Position numbers and translations under genes: made by a program. The notes below the pieces were generated by a model. The model saw only the letters and a list, made by a program, of their open reading frames with translations, did not search any database and had not been told where the DNA came from. Below are positions 1 to 10,833 of a stretch of 64,000 nt of DNA, piece after piece. Source of the DNA: Coprinopsis marcescibilis. Taxonomy: Eukaryota; Basidiomycota; Agaricomycetes; Agaricales; Psathyrellaceae. Every line of letters begins with the position of its first letter. Position 1 is the first letter of the stretch. The stretch spans positions 45,762 to 109,761 of the forward strand of contig ML210238.1 of the NCBI GenBank assembly GCA_004369085.1. The letters are read 5' to 3'.

Positions 1-1208
1 AATGCGTGGAGATCGAGATATATTCTGATACCGTATTTCCTGGCCCACTCAACGACGCGAAGGAAGTAGGTCCAAGAGGTCCTCTCGAGGAAGGGCTCGC
101 CTGGGAAGGTTTCAATGGCCCAGTAGCCAATAGGGATACGCATCCAGTTAAGACCAGCGGCGGCGATTTCAGCGATATCCTGTTCGGTCTAAATATGATT
201 TCATCAATTAGCACATGATTTTAGTAGAGCCCATAATAGAGTAACTCACGATGAAAGTCTCGTAATGCTCCTCAAGGGCTCGCAAACCAGGGCCTCCAGC
301 CTCGCCCTCAGCACGCATGAGCTCACACAAGGTGTATTCGTCAACCGCGCCAGGGTACCGTTGGAAGATTCCAGGGTTGATGAAGGGCTCCAGGACGAAC
401 CAGCCACCGAGATTCACACCGAAAATACGATCAACGCCCCATCTCCATGTAGTGTTAAGCGGTGGCGTCCAGTTATTGGGTTGGGCATCCAGGTTGAAAG
501 GGTCTTCCGGGTCGTGCACCCCTACATGCAAAAAAGGGCAGTAAGTCTTACATGGCGCAGTGAGTGCTGAGGAGGATGCGGTACGCACAGATACCGCCAA
601 AGTTATTTCGGTAACGGAAGGTAGTTCCGTTGGACATCATGACTTCAGTGTTGTCGCCGCCCCGCTATGGATTATTCAGCTCGTGGGCATGTTACTGATG
701 GGTCCTGCGGAGAATCACTTACAGTGAGACGCGCCTGCGGCGTGGTTCCGGTTTGGGATGGCTGCGGTGCACCGCTAGAGGTATCCCCAGCACTACCAGC
801 AACACCACCTTTGCCAGCTGCGTTCGAGCTATTGGGCTTGATAACGAAGAAATAGATGGGGATCACCACAGCAGCGATAACTAGGACCAGTGCTACGATG
901 ATCCAGATAATCATGACTTTGCGACGCTTGCTGCTGGCTTTCTTGGTTGCAAGCCCCGTGGTGTCTGCCTCGACTTTGAAGCGTGTTGGATTGTAGCCCC
1001 CACCACGTGCGTTTAAAGGAATGTGTTCATCGGATCCTCCGATGGGTGAATGGGGTGGGTGAAGGGAAGGATTGCTGTAGTTGTAGTCAGGCTTGGCCGC
1101 GCCCTCTGGCCATACATTGCTGTCTCGTCGAGGGTCATCCTTGTACTGAGGGACATAGAGGTCGGTTGCCGAAGGATTGCCAGACGCCAACGCGTAATGG
1201 CCAGCCAT
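1..1208 (-). CDS. Glucan 1,3-beta-glucosidase, GH5 family, membrane-anchored (3' part outside window)
   Basis: This is the N-terminal part of an exo-beta-1,3-glucanase that trims cell-wall beta-glucan. The start is at 1208 (MAGHYALASG). The first 162 codons (1208-723) encode a Pro/Ser-rich cytoplasmic tail, a basic stretch (KKASSKRRK) and one strongly hydrophobic helix (MIIWIIVALVLVIAAVV), which makes it a type II membrane protein. Exon 2 (664-589), exon 3 (from 521) and a last exon starting near 191 join in frame. They read FGG-WVHDPEDPF, then GVNLGGWFVLEPFI and LNWMRIPIGYW, all hallmarks of GH5 exo-glucanases (family knowledge). The window ends just before the expected acid/base and nucleophile Glu residues, so activity cannot be judged. 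Introns begin GTAAGT, GTGCGT and GTGAGT. Confidence 0.9.
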
Positions 1209-2917
1209 CGTATAGGACGGGCGTGGCAAAGTAGAGGAAAGAGTGGGAAAGGAAAATAGTTGGACGGTGGCGAGGGCAAGGGTACTTAAGTATGTTAGGG
1301 CCAGAAATGGTAGACAAGGGCAATGCAGACCGGCCTGTTGGGGGCGGATAAAGTTTTGATGGTATTGTGTCAGAGATTGTGCGATAACCACGGGCGGTCC
1401 AGTGTGAGCGGTGCACTGTGACTGCGGGCGGTCGCTTAGCCATCCAAGACTATCCAGCGGGATGCAAAGAGCCCGATGGCAAGTCGCATTCACGGTGATT
1501 CTCCGTTGTCTTCCAAGCGATCATGGCAAGCAGTGGAATTATTGGATGAGGAAATTTAGTGGTTCCAAGCTGGTTCCGCAAATAGTTTTCTACAGGTTAG
1601 ACAATAATAGTTGACCCATGGATCGCCAATGCGATCATTCCGTGCCTCAGCTTCAGGTCCACCCATTGTCGAAACGCAAGCCATATGCTCTGCAAAGTTG
1701 AATGGACCTTTTATCAGGTCCCTGATGTTAGGTGCCACGACGGGCAGAGAACCACATCCACCCACATGCTTGACTTGTTTTGATACCTCAGCTGTCTGGG
1801 ACGGTTGCCTAGTCACTGGGAAATTTATAAGGATTTATCCAGTATTGGTTAAACGGCGTTCGTACCCAATCACTTTCGGCCAGCCAAGTCATTGTCCGCG
1901 ATGGTCGACCGTTATTTGGAGGAAGCCATGTTAGATATCTGCAGGTAAGTACGTGAGCTGCGTGATCATCTTACCTCCGGCTTTCCGGGAGGGACTCGAA
2001 GCTCAGACAATGCGGCCGTCATACTTCACGGACGTTTCGGATAATGACCGCACTGGGCGCTCCATTGCAGTCTCATACTTTGAAGCAGTTACCTGTGCAT
2101 TTAGAGGGCTGTAAGTCTTGTGTATCCTTAGAAACGACCCTGTCTCACCAACAACCTGTCCGCCGCAATGCACTCAGGGTTCACAACTTCGCCGAGGAGC
2201 TCATTCGGTGGCCCCACAGCCCCCAGTATGCTCGGCAGGGCAGAGAACTCAGAATACCGCTTTGAGATTCTCAGAATGCTTGGAATCAGTCATGGGATTA
2301 CGGGCACTTTGAGTGGTTTGCGTTGAAGGAACGAGGAGGACAGGATCTTACATAAATGACTAGCTTTTTGGGATTTATAATTGATCTCCCACGTTATGGC
2401 CCCCTCGAACGCCACAAATCTTGGCGACTTATGTAACACAAGTAACCCTGTCCAGCGCTAAAGAGGCCGAGCCGAAGTTCATCGCAGAGTCTTGCAGGTC
2501 TTGCAGCCTCTTAGAAGTAACCTGGCTGAAGACACAACCTCCGAAAACTTAAAATGTGCCAATAAGGCGCGTCTCTACCCCTACATCAGGGCAACGGGTA
2601 CAGATGACCGCTCCTTATGCTTGTCTTACGAAAACTTAGATGTTAATCAATGGTTTTCTAGAACTCTACCAATTGAACAGACTGGCTGCCTTGCCAATGC
2701 TAAAGAACTCCGTGCGTTTGCTCTTTATGTCTTTGTACCGTCATCATTGCGCTTTATGCGCCGAATTCTGGCGACCTGCTGTCGCAAGAACTATATTGCG
2801 GGTATCCACTCGATCGTTTGTGATTTCAAATGAGACATTCATTGGATCCCAACGGATCCGGTACTTGGACTCTTTCTAGCACATTCAGGTGCAACAACAG
2901 CCTATAGCCAATTCTCA
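1209..2917. other. Intergenic region, no supported gene
   Basis: This is divergent promoter space between the minus-strand glucanase and the plus-strand Prm10-like gene. Open frames here are short, overlap on both strands and match no family I recognise. Nothing else is seen. Confidence 0.5.
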
Positions 2918-5900
2918 ATGAACGAAGATCACGAAAATTTCAAAAGAGCGTCTTCAAAAGATCAGGATACACAGCAGGCTTATTCAGGCACTCGAACACC
3001 TCGAAAGATACGATGGCGCGATGAGGGACGGCTGTCTGGAAGCGATGGAGCCACCCATTCGCTGGATCCAGAAGGACAGGATGTGAGTTCATTCTCGACC
3101 TAGTTTACAGAAATACTGACCTTTTGAAAGCCCGAAGCGTTTGGCTCCCTTGTAGAGGCTTTGGAGCGTCACCGTAGTACTAGGATAACCCCGAAGCGCA
3201 CTGCATCCACTCCATTAGCCAGCAAGGTTCATTACTACTCAAATCGTCCAGAAACACATGGACGCCATGATGAGGATAACCTCAACAACCATACGAAACA
3301 CAATGTCGGATTCAATTCCGATGAATCTTCCAGCGTCGACGAGACAGATAAAGAGGCCGATCAAAGGGGTACTACCAGCGGAACGTCCGGTCCCTGGCGA
3401 TTGGGTCGGACTATTTCACCGCGGCGGATCTCCAGAGTCGTACCAGACCCTTCTGCACTGGCGCAGTTCTCGGACGATGAAGACGCAGGTTTGCCCAAAG
3501 AAAATCTGAAATGGTACTCCAAACGGCGGGCCAAGCAAATGGTAGACCTTCACGCAAGCAGGATCTGGGGGCAGCGACCTGGTGGACATACTTCGAAAGC
3601 ACACCATCGTAGAAATGTACACCGGTCGCTAGAAAACGAGACACACGAGGCGTCGTTCGACGTCGAACATCGGCTTGCAGATGGGGAGAATTTTAGACCC
3701 GAAGACGAGGTCAGTGGAGGGGGCATACTTTCCGCGCTTCTTCAACTGTACGGCCACGACCTCGACTCCGCTGCTCCTTCTGGTTACTCATCTGGTGTAT
3801 CCTCTGGGTACTCATCGGGTGTCTCAACGCCCTTGAGTGAAGGCTGGCAAAGCAATTCGCAACTCGAGTTATCCTCCCGCGAGGGAAAGCAGGAAGGTAA
3901 GCATTCCGTTACGAAAGCGCTAATCCTTTCTGTATGCAATACTTATGCGCTTTCTTCTATTCAGCATTGCAAGGTCGCTTCGATGATAAATCGAGAAAGA
4001 GGCCTCGAATTCCTCGACCCCACGTCAACATTCCGGCTTTGGGTATGGTTCGACGGCCGTCACAATCGAGAAGTGGAGGAGGGGTGTTCGGCCCTCTAAT
4101 AGCGGCAACGGGTAATCTGGGTGGAGTCGCAGCACCGTATCATAGTCAGCTACAACCGGATGTACATCGCTCTGGGTACAAGGTTTCTCGGTTCGTAGCC
4201 ACTATAATCTGTCCCGAATTCAGCACTCATTTTGTGATAGGTACACTACCGAAGATGTTCGACCTCCACCAGTGGCCTATCCAGCTCATACTCGCTCAAG
4301 ATCCGACTCGGCAATGGAACTTCAACGGATGTCGTCGCCACATAGCACGTCTATGGCACACTCCGTCCCAATATCCCCTACGCCCACGTTGCTTGAGCAT
4401 GACCACAAGCCGACGCGAAAAGGCCTTCGCCGGTTACCTTCAATTGCAAAGTCTATTGGAAGCACAGGGAGGCTAAGCGGACGATCGACCCCTCGCGGTA
4501 GTCAATCCGAAGACTCCATCTTTGGTTCGCGCGATGCGCTGTCGAAGTCAGCTCCGAGATCGGAGAAGAAAGAACGCAGACGCAAGCGCAAGAAGGCCGA
4601 AATATATGTGAGCTCGAATCGCGGCACCCGCTTTTCGCTCTACTCACCAATTATGTTCTTTTCAAGATTACCCGCCACATCGCACAGGTTATTCGGCGAG
4701 AGGAGTTTATTCTCAAGCTGACGAGGGCGATGATGATGTTTGGTTCTCCTTCGCATCGGTTACCATCTCAAATACAGTCCGCAGCGCATGTGCTTGATAT
4801 CCGACTGAGCTTCCTCTATCTCCCCGATGTAGCCTTGGTCAGCTTTGATGATGCGTCGACCGGGACAAGTCATATCAAGTTGATCAAGCAAGGGAGTTCG
4901 TTGGATATTGACAAGTTGATTCATGCTTTTGAGCTGTATTGGCGAGTGAGTTGGATATGATCAAAGGCCAGGGTTCGGAAGGCATATGCTGATACCAATA
5001 CTTAGGTCATCTACGACAAGCTATCAGCGACCGACGCTTCGAAGACACTTGACGCTCTAATGGTGAAGCCGCCAATGTACAACTGGTGGAAGCTTGCCCT
5101 CATTGGTGGGATGTGCTCTGCATCGATTTGTACGGTCAGCTATGGCGGTAGCTTCATCGATGCTCTCATTTCGTTTCCGCTTGGGGCATTGCTCATCGTG
5201 ATACAACTCCTGAGTGTGCGAAATGTGTTGTACGTTCATGTGTTTGAGTAGGTCTTGTTTTTTTACTCCAGAGGTTCGTGTCCATCTGACTTTGTGATAG
5301 GATAACGATCACGATGCTTTATAGTTTCATCGCTGCGGCATTAGCGGCCTCGCAAAAGTTTTGCTACTCTGCCGTCGCGTCAAGTTCTGTTGTTCTCATT
5401 TTGCCGGTATGTATTGTTCAGGCTACTCATTTTAATTTGGCTGAGAAGGAATCTTTAGGGGTTTATTGTACTACAAGGGTCCTTGGAGATCATGTCCAGG
5501 AATATTGTTTCTGGCTCGGTCCGACTCTGCTACGCCATCGTTTATGCTCTGTTTCTGGGCTTTGGATTCGCGATAGGAGCAGAGATCTATGAAAGTATGA
5601 CCAGCACAAAAATCTTTGGGACCGAGGACTACGAATGTACTGCAAGTCATCGTCCGGACGGCCCTTGGTACCAGAGAACGCCTCCAAAACTTTGGGATAA
5701 GTCCTTCTCTTTTCAACTATGACCGAGATGTATCCTGACAATAACCGTTAATTACCCATCCTCACAGTCCCAATGTTTTCGTGCTTCTTGAGTCTCAAGA
5801 ATCAAGCTCCTTGGAACAGACGGGAAACGGTGAAGATCTTGATTGTACTCTTAACCCTTCACACACTGATAGACGCATGATATCTAGCCTGTTCTGATCT

Positions 5901-6386
5901 GTATCGCGTGTATTGGCTGGATGACCAACTATTTTAGCGGATTAAAGTTCGCTGGCCAATCCGATATCACCGCAGCAATCGGGTAATTTTATCAGTGGAC
6001 TTGTTTGAATCTTGGTTAACCTTTTTGCATTGCTAGAGCTTTCACTGTTGGGCTCATCTCGAACGTTTACGCCAGGATCTTCTCCGGAAACGCCTTTGTG
6101 GTCATGGCAAGTCCTTGTCCGACTTTGTGATTGAATATATGGTTAACCTTTGATCTAGATCACGGGAATCTTATTCCAGCTGCCATCTGGGTTGGGTATC
6201 GGGGGCTTGTTGAGCTATGCAACTGAGCAAGCGTCTGGATCAACGACTTCGTATATCTCTGGTTTCAAGACGACGGGGAAGCTCGTATCGGTGGCGATTG
6301 GGCTAACAATCGGGCTAGCTCTCTCTGTTGTCGTTACCCATCCGATTCAAAGCAAACGGAGGGAGGCGGGGATCTTCAGTCTTTAA
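2918..6386 (+). CDS. Pheromone-regulated membrane protein 10 homologue (ThrE/DUF1212 transporter-like)
   Basis: This is a multi-exon gene for a Prm10-type membrane protein. Exon 1 is 2918-3082 and exon 2 starts at 3131; further short introns follow. The N-terminal third is a long polar Ser/Asp-rich region with a short repeat (SGYSSGVSSGYSSGVS, near 3780-3830). The conserved domain starts near 4650 with FILKLTRAMMMFGSPSHRL, the classic opening of the ThrE/DUF1212 N-terminal domain. Hydrophobic segments follow (for example WWKLALIGGMCSAS and FIDALISFPLGALLIVIQ). The C-terminus reads LPSGLGIGGLLSYATEQ and ends THPIQSKRREAGIFSL, as in fungal Prm10 proteins. ThrE relatives export threonine/serine in bacteria; the substrate in fungi is unknown. 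The exact positions of middle introns are not resolved. Confidence 0.85.
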
Positions 6387-6905
6387 CCTTTGTGCTTTGC
6401 ATTCAATTTCTTCATGTCAATCCCTATTGGCTGGAACTCGCGAATTTCATCATCTTTTGATGCCATCTGCTCGTATTTGATGCATGATGGCGTGGGTTGG
6501 CAAGGTCTAATTCCCCTGTCGCATTTTTTCTCCCGCCATTAACGAAGATACCTCAACAAAGCCACGAACTGGACATTTGGTTTGGAGTCCAGAACGAAAT
6601 ACTTTAACGACCCGTCAGCCAGGCTCCTTCAACTTCAAGTATCCCGAGGTATCAAGCCGAAGTGTGCTGTCACTCCCGAGACGGAGACGGAGACATGTAT
6701 CCTGAAGGTTTCCAATGGTACTTGCCCGTCTATCCGCGTTCAGTGCGAGGGCAGATTCTGATCTTACTTTTCAGATGTCCCAAAATTCTCGTTTCGACGC
6801 TCAAGATACTACGGTTATAGCACATAACGCAGTGGCTCATCGCATACCCAGGGTCACGCTGTTTTCACTTCGCAGTAACCGAGAGTAGCCTCTCTTCTGC
6901 AAATC
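6387..6905. other. Intergenic region, no supported gene
   Basis: This stretch follows the Prm10-like stop codon. No coding pattern, RNA gene or repeat could be supported here. Confidence 0.45.
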
Positions 6906-7519
6906 ATGTGGATCGATGCGAGTAGGCGGGTTGGGTTGGAGCAAGTTGTCGGCTTGTTGAATATCACCATTACCGCTTTGGGTGACGACATTGGAGTTGA
7001 AAATTGGCAAGATGTCACTAGTGGGGCAATTGAAACCTTCGAGCTTTTGGCTCGTGGCTTTGGTGCGGGCCCATCCCGAAAGCCTTCGAGGCTCTATCTG
7101 GGGCAAAGCGTTGCTTTCCAGGGATTGTTTTGTTATCTTCTGTCCACATGTGCGAAGGGGGAGCTCCTTGACCAGTTCAAGGTATGATATATCCTTACTG
7201 ACACGGTTAAGATAGGCTAACAATGTTTCATTTCCAGCCCCAGATTCAATATCGAACATTTGGTGTTCAGAATTTCAGGAGCTTCCTGGTCGGATCTAGT
7301 CCTGACTCAAGTCTCCGAACTCTCTCGAATGACATCACGAAACAAAACTCGTCTTCGAAGAGAAGTCGTTGGCAGAGACAATTGACCGCTCTTGGTTTCC
7401 TCTACCACTCGCCACGACTATTACCCTTCAACGATACGCCTTGGAAAAAAAAGAAATCGCACGCTCTTTTGGATACCATGCCTCTGTTTTATATGTGGGA
7501 TTTCTGTGCGCTTCATTGA
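6906..7519 (+). CDS. Possible small two-exon hypothetical protein
   Basis: Two open blocks, 6906-7181 and 7238-7519, join in frame across a 56-nt stretch that starts GTATGA and ends TTTCCAG. Together they would give about 185 residues. The first block contains a mildly hydrophobic segment (VGLLNITITALG); the second is Ser-rich and basic. I recognise no family. An overlapping minus-strand frame of 140 codons (6837-7259) competes with it, and part of the second block may instead be 5' leader of the sugar transporter that follows. Support is only the consistent splice signal and frame. Confidence 0.22.
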
Positions 7520-7557
7520 TTGAGGGTGGTAGTGAAGTGTTTGTTTTCAGGCAGGGT

Positions 7558-9811
7558 ATGCCCGTCGGGGCCGTCGCCATCTTGCTGGCCTGTGTGGCTA
7601 GTATCGGTGGCTTCATCTTCGGCTACGATACCGGCCAAATCAGCGACATTCTAGTCATGGATGACTTCAGACACAGATTCGGACATTGCACTAATCCAAG
7701 CGACTATTCAACGTGTGATTTTACGACGACACGTTCCGGTCTAATCGTCTCCCTGCTATCGATTGGAACGTTAGCTGGGGCGTTGGCTGGAGCTCCGTGC
7801 GTGCTTTAGTCCATTATCAACGCTGCGTCTGACCTTTCGTCTCTTGCAGCATTGCAGACTATCTCGGCCGCCGACTAGCGATGATAGCTGAATGCCTTTT
7901 GTTTATGGTTGGCCTCATCATCCAGCTCACTGCGTTTACAGTATGGCAACAAGTAGCTGTTGGTCGCTTAGTGTCCGGGTTAGGTGTCGGCGCACTCAGC
8001 GCTGCGGTTCCGATGGCAAGTAACAATGAAGACATTCGGCGTCGCAGACCGCTTACACGCCCAATTCCCTTAGTACCAAGCTGAAACCGCACCAACGCAG
8101 TTACGTGGGACACTGACGGCCACATATCAGCTTTTCATTACTGCAGGAATTCTTGTTGCATGTGCGTGGTAACATCGTCCGACCTCGTTCTAAACTGACT
8201 TTGTGTGTACAGATTGTATCTCTATCGGTACGAGGCACCTCCCAGGAGACAGTTCATGGAAGCTGGTGATTGGACTCGGAATGATCTGGCCTGCTATGTT
8301 GATCTTCGGTATCAGCTTCATGCCCGAATCACCTCGGTGAGTGTTAATTGCGTTCTGCCACTGTTCCTCCAACCAATGCTGTCCGTTAGATGGCTCGGGA
8401 GCCGAAATCGCCCGAAGGACACTGCCAGGGCACTCGCTCGAGTGTATGGTATTCCGAAGAAAGAAGCTGACACCAACCGATTTGTGCAAGCCGAGGTTGA
8501 CGAAATTATGAATCAGCTTGAATACGAGCGCGCTGTCAAGGCCGGATGGATCGATTGCTTCAAGCCTAGGAACAAGACGCTTTACCGCACGCTCCTCGGA
8601 ATGTCGCTTCAGAGTTTCCAGCAGCTCACGGGTGCGAACTACTTTTTCTATTATGGCGCTACGGTTTTCCAGGGTGTCGGTATCGCGGACTCGTTTGTGA
8701 GTCAGATTATCCTGGGCGCGGTCAACTTTGTGTGTACGTTTGGAGGATTGTATGTGATGGAAAGGGTAAGCAAGTTGCTTTTCTGTCGTTAGACTGGGGC
8801 TCACTACCTGCAGTTTGGGCGTCGCACTCCGTTGATTGTTGGTGGCATCTGGCAGGCGATTTGGCTGTTTGTCTTTGCTGCTGCGGGTACCGCCAAGGAT
8901 CCAAGAGAAGACGAGAGGATTGGAAAACGTGAGCATTCGTTTTTCTTTTCGATTCGCTTGCCTAATGGTGTCTCCCAGTAATGATAACGAGCGCGTGTCT
9001 CTTCATTCTGGGATATGCCATGACCTGGGCGCCAGGTATCTGGATTCTCATCGGTGAAACGTTCCCCACTCGTACTCGTGCAAAGCAGGGTGCGCTGTCG
9101 ACTGCGTCCAACTGGTAAGTTCATGTCTCAATATCAACGCAAACCCTTGTTGAATATATTGTGCGCACACAGGACATGGAATTTCTTGATCGCTTTCTTC
9201 ACGCCGTTCATCACGTCTGCCATTGGGTTCCGTTACGGGTTCGTCTTTGCTGCTTGCAACTTTGCTGGAGCGGCTACGGTGTTTTTCTTCCTGTACGAGT
9301 CGTCGGACCTGTCTCTCGAGAGCGTTGACAATGTACGCCAGCTGATGCCATTCTTTTCTTCGTCGCTGACCTTTTTTTTTTTTTTTTTGAAATGCAGATG
9401 TACAATGATCCAAAGTGCAAGCCGTGGACGTCACGACATTGGGCACCGGCTGGGTACTCGTCGAGATACGATCTTGTCGAGCAAACGAAGGCTGCCCAGG
9501 CTCGCAAGCCTCCTCTTACTGCCACCGAAGAACATAACCAGATCGAGGATGTCGAGAAGGGAGGACGAGGCGCTGCGGATCGCGGGGGCCTTGTCCCGGG
9601 AGGGTCGAGCCATCCACCGACTGGTGAGGAATCGGCGATTAGGCGCACTCCGACGAGGATAAATGAGGGTGAGGTGGATCGGGGGACGACATTTGTTGAG
9701 GGACATGGGCCTGATGCGGCTGGCTATACTGTGCCAATGACGAAGAGTGGGCCTACTGGAGGTGTGGGGGTCGCGCATAAGGACACGCATGGAAATGCAC
9801 CTGCCAAGTAG
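7558..9811 (+). CDS. MFS sugar (hexose-type) transporter
   Basis: This is a major facilitator sugar porter with eight or more exons. Motifs in order: GGFIFGYDTGQIS in the first helix, DYLGRRLAM after helix 2, SFMPESPRWL before the central loop, SLQSFQQLTGANYFFYYG in helix 7, ERFGRRTPLIVGG after helix 8, WILIGETFPTRTRAKQGALSTASNW, and the FFFLYESSDLSLESVD end of helix 12. The last exon adds a long polar cytoplasmic tail rich in Gly and Thr. The start at 7558 (MPVGAVAILL) is the minimum; a splice acceptor just upstream (GTTTGTTTTCAG ending near 7550) suggests a short additional first exon. One intron uses a GC donor (after 8011). Substrate specificity cannot be read from the sequence. Confidence 0.88.
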
Positions 9812-9940
9812 TCGAGGGAAGTTGTTGTGTATCATAGTTCTGGCCTAGGCTCTTTTAACTTTAATCGACAAAATAATGCACTCTTGACACTGTGCGCGAC
9901 GTTACCGACACTTCAGATGACTATAGATGAAACCGTGCAC

Positions 9941-10020
9941 AAAAAGAACTTGAGGTCAGGCTCGAACGCCAAACCTCGGTCGCACAGGGGTCGTGTTCTA
10001 CCGCTACGCCACCGGATCGA
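9941..10020 (-). tRNA. tRNA-like element with Pol III boxes (probable tRNA relic or SINE)
   Basis: Read on the minus strand, a perfect A box (TGGCGTAGCGG, 10001-10011) and B box (GTTCGAGCC, 9959-9967) are spaced as in a tRNA. A run of five T residues follows at 9941-9945, as expected for a Pol III terminator. The acceptor stem and T stem do not pair well, and the anticodon arm has mismatches, so a working tRNA is unlikely. A tRNA pseudogene or tRNA-derived short repeat fits better. Confidence 0.45.
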
Positions 10021-10022
10021 GA

Positions 10023-10833
10023 CTAGTAATTGTCCGAGATTGGAAGAAGACCTGCCGCTTTGGGAGGGGAATGTATCTCGGAGTAAGCCGAATCGCTTTA
10101 AATTTGAGGAGTGGCGTGTCCCCGCAACTTGACCTCAAACCATCCTTTGATTCCTTTCATTGTCGCACCGCTATCTAAGGCTATTCAGCAGCTGTTATCT
10201 TAAGATTGTTGCCCAATACTGACTCATGATCAGGTCGCCCCCCAAGTGCTTGAATGCTCAAGAGCTGCATTCTTATCGCGGTTATCAGCTATCTCGGAAG
10301 AATCTAGAGGAATTATGGAGTCATGGGATCCACAGCCACGCCTCCGTTGCACCACGGCATGCCGCCACGGGCACTTGCTCTGCTGCTCCAACGGTGAGGA
10401 GTGTTAAGCATAACCTTGTTGCTGTTATCGTAACGCAGCCATTTACGTGTTTCTGCCGCAGGTTGTGACGAAAATACGCTCCAAGAGCGACCACACTGCA
10501 GTCCGCATGCGAATGACGCGGTTCTTGGGCAGTGAGGATTGCGTGTTCGGCCTAACTGAGTCACCGCCGGTGATCTCGGGACAATACCGGAGCTCCGGAG
10601 TCAGGCGGGACAAATAAAGGCAAACACGGGTAGCTGTTATGGTTTCCGTTTCCGGGCTACTTGGTGCTCTTGTCTCCTGACGAGTCAATTGCAACAGGAC
10701 TTGAACGACCACTACACCTACCTCAACTGCTTTTGTCCTGCTTCTACCTTCTCCTTCGCTTGTTGCTCGAGAATCTACCGACACTACATATATTGCATAG
10801 GAGCTCATTGCCACTTGGTCTACTGGTCACTTT
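10023..10833. other. Intergenic region upstream of the metalloprotease gene
   Basis: This is probable promoter and 5' leader of the fungalysin gene. The last part is C/T-rich as in fungal leaders. Open frames on both strands are short and unrecognised. Confidence 0.4.

Noticed and set aside
8190..8936. Open frame of 248 codons on the minus strand
   Set aside because: It is antisense to the sugar transporter exons and ignores their introns; a shadow frame.
9941..10020. A functional tRNA gene
   Set aside because: The acceptor and T stems do not pair and the anticodon arm is mismatched; kept only as a tRNA-like element.
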